Of a stretch of 64,000 bases of DNA, positions 55,459-62,859 are shown in pieces. Position 1 is the first letter of the stretch; each line of letters opens with the position of its first letter. The notes beneath the pieces are model-generated. The model was given only the letters and a program-made list of their open reading frames with translations. It had not been told where the DNA came from and did no database searches. The DNA is taken from NCBI GenBank assembly GCA_017938405.1, contig JAGBBP010000021.1:1-64000 (forward strand). Direction: 5' to 3'. The position numbers and the translations under genes are program-made. Source of the stretch: Lachnospiraceae bacterium. GTDB taxonomy: Bacteria > Bacillota > Clostridia > Lachnospirales > Lachnospiraceae.

Positions 55459-56151
55459 ATGGAAAATATTAAAGATTTTCTGATGGGCCTGGGAATTGAT
55501 TTTGGAGATGCAGTTATTGCTGCGTTTACAACGCTAATGTCGATATTGGTAACAGTGCTGACAGTATTAATTACAAATGCAAATACTCGGCGGATTAATA
55601 AAAAAAATTTGGCAGTATCTGAAGAACAATTTAAAATCTCATTAGATGAACAGCGGAAACAGTTTGAGGAAGAACTGCAAAATCAACAGGTTTTTTTTGA
55701 ACGGAATAGAAAAAGTGACAATGAGAGAAATCGGATAAGTATGATGCCATATTTTCAGTTTGATGAAAGTATGAAAATTATTGCTAAAGATGGAAAGCTA
55801 GAATTTCGGCCGTGTTTTACGAACTTCGGAAATGGTACTGCATTTGTTCGAGGTTTAAAAATGGATGATGACCTGACCGTATATAAAGATGCGAAAGGAA
55901 CAGTATATACAGCAAGCGGTCCTATGAAAAATCATTTCGTGCAGGTGAAGCATTCTACTACGACAGTATTTGAGTGTGAATGTGCAGAGGGGGCAAATCG
56001 GGTTGTGTTGCAACTGTGGTATGAGGATTTAATGCAACGGGAATACATACATCGGTTTGAATTTCTGTATGATATGCGATTTGGTGGTGAGATAAGTGTG
56101 CTCAGATATTATAATCCAGAGTGCATAAAGGATTTTTTTGAGAAGGAATGA
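55459..56151 (+). CDS. Membrane-anchored coiled-coil protein of unknown function
   Basis: 230 residues. One membrane helix (about 17-42, AAFTTLMSILVTVLTVLI), a coiled coil (about 50-90, rich in E, Q and K), then a beta-rich domain (about 95-220) with FRPCFTNFGNGTAFVRGLKM. Not recognised as a known family. It follows the RM operon and shares its AT-rich codon use, so it may be cargo of the same island. A short hairpin (56207-56241) follows. Confidence 0.55.
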   Translation: MENIKDFLMGLGIDFGDAVIAAFTTLMSILVTVLTVLITNANTRRINKKNLAVSEEQFKISLDEQRKQFEEELQNQQVFFERNRKSDNERNRISMMPYFQFDESMKIIAKDGKLEFRPCFTNFGNGTAFVRGLKMDDDLTVYKDAKGTVYTASGPMKNHFVQVKHSTTTVFECECAEGANRVVLQLWYEDLMQREYIHRFEFLYDMRFGGEISVLRYYNPECIKDFFEKE

Positions 56152-56206
56152 GTTGACGATTAGTTGAATGAGAGACTAAGATAGTAAAGATTTCTTGAGA
56201 GTGTAA

Positions 56207-56241
56207 AGCGTCCCTTTGAGTCATCAGACCAAGGGGACGCT
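56207..56241. terminator. Hairpin after the membrane-anchored coiled-coil gene
   Basis: AGCGTCCCTTTG (56207-56218) and CAAGGGGACGCT (56230-56241) pair with one G-T position; no long T run, so a weak or bidirectional terminator. Confidence 0.45.
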
Positions 56242-56336
56242 AATCTGCTTCTATTATGTTATTTCTGAGCTTGCGCAAGTTGCCATCTTGGTTGTCACAG
56301 AGCCGGCGGTGGGCGGAACTCATATGTTCCTTCCGC

Positions 56337-56584
56337 GAGTATGAACTGGAGGCGGTGAATCGGGTGGCGGAGCGTTATCCGGTGTCGTAGCCACTCTGGC
56401 AGTGAAAGAGGGCTTTTATTCCAGTTGGGCCCAGTATCCGATTTTACTGGATTTCGAGGAGCAGAGAAACGGCCTGCAGGCGGCCTTAAAGGAACAGGGG
56501 ATTCCGAGTATGGTCTATTACCCGAAGGCAATGCATGAGCTGGGGAAGGTGATTGAGGCCGCGAAGGGGTATCCGATGAAATAA
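56337..56584 (+). pseudogene. Remnant of a DegT/DnrJ/EryC1 aminotransferase
   Basis: In one frame YELEAVNRVAERY is followed by a stop at 56388; in another frame (from 56402) comes YSSWAQYPILLDFEEQRNG, then a KEQGIPSMVYYPKAMH segment. Together these match the C-terminal part of PLP-dependent sugar aminotransferases, whose ends read close to ExxVNRVAERY and GIPTxVYYPKPLH. Frameshift, internal stops and loss of the N-terminal two thirds show decay. Confidence 0.7.
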
Positions 56585-56588
56585 CAGA

Positions 56589-56634
56589 AGCGCCTGACCG
56601 GGCAGGGATTTCTGCCGGGGCAGGCGCTGTTTTG
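56589..56634. repeat. Terminator repeat, copy 1 (matches 58384-58440)
   Basis: AGCGCCTGACC, GGCAG, CTGCC, CAGGCGCT hairpin followed by GTTTTGTGCCGTAG. The same hairpin and flank recur at 58384-58450, both at the 3' end of minus-strand PD-(D/E)XK gene traces. Confidence 0.75.
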
Positions 56635-56643
56635 TGCCGTAGT

Positions 56644-56940
56644 ATTTATTTGTTTGTTTTCTAAGAGCGCCTTTAAGCGGGCGATTTCGGCGTCCTTCTC
56701 GGCAAGAGCCTCATGCAACTCGGCATTTTCCGCTTCCTTCTGTTCAATCTTCTCCTTCAATTCCTGCAAAAAGTTTAACTCCAGTCCACTATCACAGATC
56801 ATCCGTGCATGATGGGTACAAACTTCCGGATACTCTTTAAGTACTTCGATACTTTGCTTGTAAAAAATGATGGTATAGACCTACTTCCTCTTCACTTCGT
56901 TGTACAAAAATCTTTTGCTCCAATCAATTTCTCCTCCTTT
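56644..56940 (-). pseudogene. Decayed gene with PD-(D/E)XK-family-type C-terminus
   Basis: Minus-strand frame from about 56860 gives YPEVCTHHARMICDSGLELN, then a coiled coil (ELKEKIEQKEAENAELHEAL) ending AEKDAEIARLKALLENK. The usual stop is lost by a small insertion and the upstream part is in other frames with stops, including a ribosome binding site (AAAGGAGGAG near 56936) with a start that soon hits a stop. The end is nearly the same as in the fragment at 58443-58634. Confidence 0.55.
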
Positions 56941-56988
56941 GCATAAACAATTACACGTTAAGTTCTTGTTATATTTCTCATTCCATGG

Positions 56989-57072
56989 AATTACCGGCGG
57001 GATTCCGCCTTTGAACCAAAACCACGACTGTGCTCGGACACCTGCGCAAGTGTCGGAGGGGCACGGCTTTGC
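56989..57072 (-). ncRNA. Structured RNA element, copy A
   Basis: Read on the minus strand: CAAAGCC pairs with GGTTTTG, inside it GTGC with GCAC and GACAC with GTGTC, then a separate hairpin GGCGG-AATC-CCGCC. It is about 80 nt and has its own promoter at 57082-57110. Copy B at 59859-59940 keeps the same fold with base changes on both sides of stems. It ends before the decayed gene at 56644-56940. Confidence 0.55.
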
Positions 57073-57081
57073 TGTACGTAT

Positions 57082-57110
57082 AGTATAGCATGGGACGAGT
57101 GAAGGTTCAA
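57082..57110 (-). promoter_or_regulatory. Promoter of element A
   Basis: On the minus strand TTGAAC (57105-57110), 17 nt, TATACT (57082-57087). Confidence 0.65.
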
Positions 57111-57615
57111 TGTTTTTCGTTCCGTCATAGTTACCAAAGATTTAGCTGGAATTTAGTAATGTTGCACAAGGATTTTGGTGATGAAAAACGGCGGAAATCT
57201 GCATAGGAGAAGGAATTATGGGGATTTGACAGAGCGTGTCATGTGTTTTAGGAATAGATATTCGAAGAGGGTTTAATGCAGAGAGTGAAGACATTTTTTG
57301 TTCGACCAGTAAGGCATTCGACAAAGTGAGATAGTATCAACAGTTCTATATAAAATTTTTAAAATACTAAAAATTAATTTTTTCTAAAATAGTCGTTTGA
57401 CACTAGACTTAAAAGGAAAATTGTGCTAGACTAACCGTGTAAGATTTTGTTGTGTTTAATGTTTAACTAATAATGTTGTCGTAAGACAACGGCTCTTAAG
57501 TATTGACTGAGGTGTGCAGAACAATACTTCTTTGTAACTCCGAGGCTTGGTAGTAAGTTTTTGTTGCAGTCGGGAAACAGAATGTTTTTCGGAAGTGACA
57601 TGGAAGGAGGAGCGT
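57111..57615. other. Non-coding gap before an unknown membrane protein
   Basis: About 500 bp without a gene. Visible are a CTAGACT direct repeat (57403-57409 and 57426-57432), a GTTGTC-GTAA-GACAAC hairpin near 57476-57491 and the inverted repeat AAGTATTG (57498-57505)/CAATACTT (57522-57529). A -35-like TTGACA at 57397 lacks a good -10. The AT-rich part at 57340-57400 holds nothing else. Confidence 0.5.
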
Positions 57616-58374
57616 ATGGGCTTATTTATTCAATTTTTAGGACAGAACCTGATGGAACTGCTGTTTTCCATCGTAGGCTTTTTGTCGGGAATTTTGGGAA
57701 TCGTGGGACTTGTTCGCGGATTGACCGGTAAGACGAAGAAGGGGTTCTCCCGCAAAAAAGTGATAGGTTTGATGGCTTCTTTTTTGGTCGCATTTGCGTG
57801 TGTTCTTTATGTGTGGGAGGAGTACAGAAATTATTCCTCGGAAGCGGCATATGAGATTGTGGAAGCGCAGGAGCCGGGAACGGATGATGGCATCGGTATT
57901 ACGACCAATGGGGACAGTTCCATGAAAATTGACGGTCCCGTGATTCAGATGTCAGGCGCTACCAATGTTGTGATGTTTTCCGGTTCGGAACAGGAGAGTA
58001 AGGCTACAGAGGAACAGAAGGCGGAGGTAGAACAGCCGAAGGGGTACGACATTTTTGTTGAGAAAACAAGGATAGCTCGTTATGAACCCTTTGATATCAG
58101 CATTATTCCGAGGGGGAATACTGCGGTAACAGAGATTCGTATCATAGCAGAGTCCCCGTCGGGAGAGGTTTCTGACATGGAGTTTTCCGGCGGTCCATAC
58201 GAGATCTATTCTGAGACGGGGGAATGGACGATATACGCAAAGCTTGTGAATGAAGCGGGAGTATATGTAGGAAAAGACAGCGGAGAAGTTGTTAAGGTTT
58301 ATGTGTATGAGAACGATTTGATGGCTGAATTTTCCTATGGGGTAGAAACACTCCTTAATTGTTTTGGAAGATAG
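57616..58374 (+). CDS. Membrane protein with extracytoplasmic beta domain, unknown function
   Basis: 252 residues behind AAGGAGGAG. Two membrane helices (about 11-32 and 48-68), a Ser/Thr/Glu-rich linker and, from about residue 140, a beta-sandwich-like domain (YDIFVEKTRIARYEPFDISI, GGPYEIYSETGEWTIYAK) resembling an Ig-like or Big domain. No known family is recognised. The upstream 500 bp contain repeats but no clear promoter. Confidence 0.55.
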   Translation: MGLFIQFLGQNLMELLFSIVGFLSGILGIVGLVRGLTGKTKKGFSRKKVIGLMASFLVAFACVLYVWEEYRNYSSEAAYEIVEAQEPGTDDGIGITTNGDSSMKIDGPVIQMSGATNVVMFSGSEQESKATEEQKAEVEQPKGYDIFVEKTRIARYEPFDISIIPRGNTAVTEIRIIAESPSGEVSDMEFSGGPYEIYSETGEWTIYAKLVNEAGVYVGKDSGEVVKVYVYENDLMAEFSYGVETLLNCFGR

Positions 58375-58383
58375 AATGAATAA

Positions 58384-58440
58384 ACAGCGCCTGACCCGGC
58401 AGGGATTTCTGCCGGTCAGGCGCTGTTTTGTGCCGTAGCA
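58384..58440. terminator. Terminator repeat, copy 2
   Basis: ACAGCGCCTGAC, CCGGCAG, CTGCCGG, TCAGGCGCTGT: long stem with one bulge, TTTTG tail on plus and GTTTATTC on minus. Ends the membrane protein gene on plus and the fragment at 58443-58634 on minus. Confidence 0.8.
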
Positions 58441-58442
58441 TT

Positions 58443-58634
58443 TATTTGTTTTCCAAGAGAGCCTTCAGGCGGGCAATTTCGGCATCCTTCTCTGCAACAA
58501 ATTTTTCCAAAACGCGACGCACTCTGCGGGCTTCTTCCACTGCTTCACAGTAGGAACGGATTTTGAGGTTCTGATTGGATTGGGGAAGGGTTTCCGCAGC
58601 AGCGGAAACATATTCGGTTTCTTGTGCTGTTTTC
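58443..58634 (-). pseudogene. C-terminal fragment of a PD-(D/E)XK-type gene
   Basis: 63 codons open after an in-frame TAG: QETEYVSAAAETL, IRSYCEAVEEARRVRRVL and AEKDAEIARLKALLENK, then TAA. The same ending is found at 56650. Such coiled-coil tails are common at the C-terminus of PD-(D/E)XK-family transposase-like proteins in Lachnospiraceae. The rest of the gene is missing, and the neighbouring intact gene has a different tail. Confidence 0.55.
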
Positions 58635-58731
58635 TATATCGTCTCCCAGGTATCAGCCTTAAATAATCGCGCTCAGTGGTCAATGCCGTATTTACGGTCC
58701 TTCTCTGTGGCAAGCTTTATTTGGTTCTACT

Positions 58732-59730
58732 TTACTGCTGATTCAGTTCCTTCTTCACTTGCTCGTACAACGGAAGTATATTCTCTACCGTTTCTTCCAG
58801 TTCATCTGCTATCTGTTCCAGAGATTTGCCTTTTACAAGCTTTTTTTGAATCAATGAAAGCATTCCTTTTTCAATTCCTTTTTCTTCAATCCATTCACTG
58901 TAATTACACATTTGCTTCAGTCCTCCTTCCAACTCTATCGATGTTTCAAACCCATATTCTGTGGATAAATGTTTTTCTTTTTCCTTTGGTGTCAGTTTCC
59001 GCGAAAGTAGTGTGCTTAACATTCCATGCAAGCGATTTCCCTTTCCTGCACATTCCTCCCTGCCAAGGCAAATCATAACAACTTCCATCAAATCGTAGCG
59101 GAATTGTTTCTTCGGCGTTCCGAAGAGCACTTGTCTATTCATTCGGTAGGACGTGACGGTATACTCCATGTTCCTCGGAACCTCCATACAAATCCAGATG
59201 GAATATACTTTCTTTATGTCATCATAGTTGCTCTTTTTGAATTCTGTGCCCTTTTGAGCTGAAATCATACGAGCAGCATAGAAGATTCCTCTCGTAACAA
59301 GGTCGTATTTTGATGTGAAAGACTTTTGTGCCTCTACATTCAGTATCAGCTTGATGCGCTTCTTTGTGGGTGTGACCGCATAAAAACGAATGTCATAGTA
59401 GACCTGACCTTCCCCCGGAACTTTGTCAACCGTGTCGCTTCCGGTAATAGCTTCCGGCGACTGTTTTTCCCGGCTGTTCTTTTGGTCCTTGCTCGTCTTT
59501 TTATTCTTTCGTTTTGACCTTGGATTTACCGGGTGAGTTCCCACCTTCGGAGTTCCTTCGATACACGTTTTTATCTTTTCGATTGAGTATCGTTCAAACT
59601 CGGCAGTGGTATACTTTAAAATCCACGCCAGTACTGTTTTGTCGCTCAGCACCTTTTTGACTTCTGTATCAAGCCGGTCTTTACTGTCATTTCCCTCCAA
59701 TGCATCAGAAATGTAGGTGTTTTCTGTCAT
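58732..59730 (-). CDS. PD-(D/E)XK nuclease-family (Rpn/transposase-like) protein
   Basis: 332 residues behind AAAGGAG. After a Lys-rich segment (about 85-105) the core reads VYYDIRFYAVTP (Asp), LILNVEAQKSF (the E-x-Q variant of ExK), RGIFYAARMISAQKGTEF and KKVYSIWICMEVP, which fit the PDDEXK_2/Rpn family; a helical C-terminus ends in YEQVKKELNQQ. Members are thought to nick DNA and promote recombination; many are stand-alone. Its own promoter is at 59790-59818, and structured element B with a second promoter lies further upstream. Confidence 0.75.
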   Translation of the reverse strand: MTENTYISDALEGNDSKDRLDTEVKKVLSDKTVLAWILKYTTAEFERYSIEKIKTCIEGTPKVGTHPVNPRSKRKNKKTSKDQKNSREKQSPEAITGSDTVDKVPGEGQVYYDIRFYAVTPTKKRIKLILNVEAQKSFTSKYDLVTRGIFYAARMISAQKGTEFKKSNYDDIKKVYSIWICMEVPRNMEYTVTSYRMNRQVLFGTPKKQFRYDLMEVVMICLGREECAGKGNRLHGMLSTLLSRKLTPKEKEKHLSTEYGFETSIELEGGLKQMCNYSEWIEEKGIEKGMLSLIQKKLVKGKSLEQIADELEETVENILPLYEQVKKELNQQ

Positions 59731-59789
59731 ATGTACTCCTTTCCTCCTAAAACGTATGTTGCAGAAAGAAGCACACATCCTTTGCCTTT

Positions 59790-59818
59790 ATTATAGGAGC
59801 ATTTCGTAGAAAATGCAA
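59790..59818 (-). promoter_or_regulatory. Proximal promoter of the PD-(D/E)XK gene
   Basis: On the minus strand TTGCAT (59813-59818), 17 nt, TATAAT (59790-59795). Confidence 0.7.
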
Positions 59819-59858
59819 GGCAAATGTATTTGTTTCGACCTTCTGCTTACAAAATGTG

Positions 59859-59940
59859 AATTACCGGTGAGACCTCACCTTTGACCCAAAGCCGAACTGT
59901 GCCCTGACACCTGTGTAGTGTCGGAAAGGCACGGCTTTGT
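59859..59940 (-). ncRNA. Structured RNA element, copy B
   Basis: Minus strand: CAAAGCCG/CGGCTTTG outer stem, GTGCC/GGCAC, GACAC/GTGTC, then hairpin GGTGA-GGTC-TCACC. Same arrangement as copy A, with two compensating changes in the last hairpin. It starts about 13 nt after its promoter (59950-59978) and ends about 40 bp before the proximal promoter of the nuclease gene. It could be a leader or a small RNA. Confidence 0.55.
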
Positions 59941-59949
59941 TATAAGTCT

Positions 59950-59978
59950 ATTATAACACGTATTTATCTTTAAAACAA
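59950..59978 (-). promoter_or_regulatory. Promoter of element B
   Basis: On the minus strand TTGTTT (59973-59978), 17 nt, TATAAT (59950-59955). Confidence 0.65.
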
Positions 59979-60172
59979 GAAAATCCACCTGGCGGATATG
60001 TAGAAAAATCCGGTTCGATTTTGTGAGAGTTGCACAAAGAAATCAAAATGCAAAAAAGGCTTTAATCCATTGAAAATCAAGGGATTGCGTTGGTTTATGA
60101 CGGTGTGACGGATGAATTTGAAGAAATACCGGAAATATTTGAATAAAATCTTCCCAAACTCCCCTTCCCCTC
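59979..60172. other. Gap between element B and the citrate synthase promoter
   Basis: No gene is supported. A short plus-strand frame (60066-60146) reads GIALVYDGVTDEFEEIPEIF before a stop and looks like the last codons of a lost gene, but no family could be assigned. Confidence 0.4.
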
Positions 60173-60203
60173 TTGACATTAAACGTATAATTGTATACAA
60201 TTA
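60173..60203 (+). promoter_or_regulatory. Promoter with palindromic operator of the citrate synthase operon
   Basis: TTGACA (60173-60178), 17 nt, TACAAT (60196-60201). The perfect palindrome TAATTGTATACAATTA (60188-60203) covers the -10. The inner TTGTATACAA fits sites of GntR/FCD repressors (T-x-GT-x-AC-x-A type), and a GntR/FCD gene lies at the end of the same cluster. Confidence 0.8.
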
Positions 60204-60237
60204 GATGCTAGTGGATAATAAAGGAGCGTGTATACAT

Positions 60238-61647
60238 ATGGAAAACAGAAAAGTATATCGCAATCCTCATAACAACTTGCTTTCCTTAGAAGAGCATATG
60301 TATGAGCTTGTAGATGTGAAAACACCGAATGTCTTCCGGAATTTGTTCCCGTACGACGAGGTTCCGAAGATTGCATTTAACGATCGTATTGTACCGCATT
60401 GTTTCCCGGAGGAAATCTGGATTACGGATACCACCTTCCGCGACGGACAGCAGTCCCGTGCGCCGTACACCACGGAGCAGATTGTAACGATTTTCGATTA
60501 TCTGCACCGTCTGGGCGGACCGAACGGTATTATTCGTCAGAGTGAGTTTTTCCTTTACAGTAAGAAGGACCGGGATGCGGTTTATAAGTGTCTGGAGAGA
60601 GGCTATGAGTTTCCGGAGGTAACTTCCTGGATTCGTGCCAGCAAGAAGGATTTCGAGCTGGTAAAGGAAATCGGTTTGAAGGAAACCGGTATTCTGGTAA
60701 GCTGCTCCGACTACCATATTTTCTATAAGATGAAGATGACCAGATCCCAGGCCATGGAGCACTACTTGAATGTAGTACGTGAGTGTCTGGAAACCGGCGT
60801 GGCACCGCGTTGTCACTTGGAGGACATTACCCGTTCCGATATTTACGGTTTTGTTATCCCGTTCTGTTTCGAACTGATGAAGCTGGGCTTTGAGTACGGT
60901 ATTCCGGTAAAGATTCGTGCCTGTGATACCATGGGTTACGGTGTGAACTTCCCAGGTGCGGTGATTCCGCGTTCCGTACAGGGTATTATCTACGGACTTA
61001 TGACCCATGCGGGGGTTCCGTCCGAGCTTTTGGAGTGGCACGGTCACAATGATTTCTATAAGGCAGTTTCCAACTCGACCACCGCCTGGTTATACGGCGC
61101 ATCCGGTATTAACTGTTCTTTGTTCGGTATCGGCGAGCGTACCGGTAATACACCGCTTGAGGCGATGGTATTCGAGTATGCACAGTTAAAGGGTACGTTA
61201 GACGGCATGGATACCACGGTAATTACCGAGCTTGCGGAGTACTATAAGAAGGAAATCGGTTACAAGATTCCGCACAGAACGCCGTTTGTCGGTAAGAATT
61301 TCAATGTTACCCGTGCGGGTATTCATGCGGACGGCCTTTTAAAAAACGAGGAGATTTACAATATTTTCGATACCGAGAAGTTCTTAAATCGTCCGGTTCT
61401 GGTTTCCGTGTCCAATACCTCCGGTCTTGCGGGTATTGCTCATTGGATGAATACCTTCTATCGTTTGAAGGGCGATGCGGCATTGGATAAGTCCAATCTG
61501 TTGGTGCACAAGATTAAGGAACTGGTAGACAAGGAGTACGAGGACGGTCGTATTACGGTTATGACCGATGCGGAGCTGGTTGACATGATTAATCAGTATA
61601 AGGGAGAGTTCGGTGTGGACCTTCCGGAGGTTACCGTAGAATTGTAA
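60238..61647 (+). CDS. HMGL-family synthase: (Re)-citrate or 2-isopropylmalate synthase type
   Basis: 469 residues. TIM-barrel acyl-CoA aldolase with TDTTFRDGQQSR, CHLEDITRSD, EWHGHNDFYKAV (metal) and FGIGERTGNTPLEAM, the signature of the isopropylmalate/homocitrate synthase family. It lacks the C-terminal leucine-sensing domain of most LeuA. The next gene is an isocitrate dehydrogenase, so a (Re)-citrate synthase, as in Clostridium kluyveri, is more likely than leucine synthesis: acetyl-CoA plus oxaloacetate to citrate, feeding glutamate formation. The exact reaction is inferred. Start at ATG 60238 behind AAGGAG. Confidence 0.8.
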   Translation: MENRKVYRNPHNNLLSLEEHMYELVDVKTPNVFRNLFPYDEVPKIAFNDRIVPHCFPEEIWITDTTFRDGQQSRAPYTTEQIVTIFDYLHRLGGPNGIIRQSEFFLYSKKDRDAVYKCLERGYEFPEVTSWIRASKKDFELVKEIGLKETGILVSCSDYHIFYKMKMTRSQAMEHYLNVVRECLETGVAPRCHLEDITRSDIYGFVIPFCFELMKLGFEYGIPVKIRACDTMGYGVNFPGAVIPRSVQGIIYGLMTHAGVPSELLEWHGHNDFYKAVSNSTTAWLYGASGINCSLFGIGERTGNTPLEAMVFEYAQLKGTLDGMDTTVITELAEYYKKEIGYKIPHRTPFVGKNFNVTRAGIHADGLLKNEEIYNIFDTEKFLNRPVLVSVSNTSGLAGIAHWMNTFYRLKGDAALDKSNLLVHKIKELVDKEYEDGRITVMTDAELVDMINQYKGEFGVDLPEVTVEL

Positions 61648-61680
61648 ATTACACAGAAACGATATAAGGAGGATATAAAC

Positions 61681-62841
61681 ATGCAGGCTAAGATTGAAGC
61701 AGCAAAGGAAGCGTTCGGCAAGCTTTTGACCGAGCAGTTGGCAAGAGTAGAAGAAATGAAGAAGCAGGGAGATTTCGTGGATTACAAGTCTCTGGATCAG
61801 ATTACCATCGGTGTATGCGGTGGTGACGGTATCGGTCCGGCCATTACCGGTCAGGCACAGAGAATTATGGAGTACTTATTAAAGGATGAAATCGCATCCG
61901 GTAAGGTACTCATTAAGAATATCGAGGGTCTTACCATTGAGCGTCGTGTGGCTGAGAATGCAGCTATCCCGCCGGCAGTATTGGAAGAGTTAAAGACTTG
62001 TGATGTTATTTTGAAGGGACCGACCACCACGCCGCAGAAGGGTGACCCGTGGCCGAACGTAGAGAGTGCAAACGTTGCAATGCGTAAGGCACTTGACCTG
62101 TTTGCAAATGTAAGACCGGTTCGTATTCCGGAGCAGGGCATTGACTGGACCTTCTATCGTGAGAATACCGAGGGCGCTTATGCGGTAGGTAGCAAGGGTG
62201 TTCACGTAACCGAGGATCTTGGTGTAGACTTTACCGTAGTTACTTCCCAGGGTTGTGACAGAATTATCCGTGCGGCTTTTGAATTTGCAAAGGCAAACGG
62301 CAAGACCAGAGTCAGCGCCGTTACCAAGGCAAACATCATTAAGACCACCGATGGTAAGTTCTTAGAGGCGTTCCGTGAAATCGCAAAGGATTATCCGGGT
62401 ATTACCGCAGATGAGTGGTACATCGATATCATGACCGCTAAGCTTGTGGATGAGAAGAGAAGAAGAGATTTCCAGGTTGTGGTACTTCCGAACCTGTACG
62501 GCGATATTATTACCGACGAAGCAGCAGAGTTCCAGGGCGGCGTAGGCACCGCAGGTAGTGCAAATATCGGTAAGAAGTACGCAATGTTTGAGGCAATTCA
62601 CGGTTCCGCACCGCGTATGGTAAAGGAAGGCAGAGATATCTATGCAGACCCGTGCAGCGTAATCCGTGCGGCTGCAATGCTTTTAGCACACATCGGCTTC
62701 AACGATAAGGCGGATAAGCTTTATGCGGCACTGGATATCTGTACCGTTACCGAGAAGAAGCTTGTGATGACCGGACGCGATACCGGTGCTACCGGTGCGC
62801 AGTTTGCGGATTACATCATGGAAACCATCGAAAAGATGTAA
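61681..62841 (+). CDS. Isocitrate/isopropylmalate family dehydrogenase
   Basis: 386 residues. GDGIGPAIT (N-terminal), KGPTTTPQKGD, NVRPVR, FYRENTEGAY, VTKANIIKTTDG, NLYGDIITDEAAEFQGGVG and AIHGSAPR are the conserved decarboxylating dehydrogenase motifs. Read with the upstream synthase it is most likely NAD-type isocitrate dehydrogenase making 2-oxoglutarate. An aconitase gene is not in this window. It starts 33 bp after the synthase. Confidence 0.88.
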   Translation: MQAKIEAAKEAFGKLLTEQLARVEEMKKQGDFVDYKSLDQITIGVCGGDGIGPAITGQAQRIMEYLLKDEIASGKVLIKNIEGLTIERRVAENAAIPPAVLEELKTCDVILKGPTTTPQKGDPWPNVESANVAMRKALDLFANVRPVRIPEQGIDWTFYRENTEGAYAVGSKGVHVTEDLGVDFTVVTSQGCDRIIRAAFEFAKANGKTRVSAVTKANIIKTTDGKFLEAFREIAKDYPGITADEWYIDIMTAKLVDEKRRRDFQVVVLPNLYGDIITDEAAEFQGGVGTAGSANIGKKYAMFEAIHGSAPRMVKEGRDIYADPCSVIRAAAMLLAHIGFNDKADKLYAALDICTVTEKKLVMTGRDTGATGAQFADYIMETIEKM

Positions 62842-62859
62842 AGAAAAAGGAGGTCGCCT

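Noticed and set aside
57142..57324. Minus-strand 60-codon frame in the gap before the unknown membrane protein
   Set aside because: No ribosome binding site, no hydrophobic or motif pattern, atypical composition.
60066..60146. Possible C-terminal remnant ending EEIPEIFE before the citrate synthase promoter
   Set aside because: Reads like protein but is too short to assign; kept only as a note in the gap entry.
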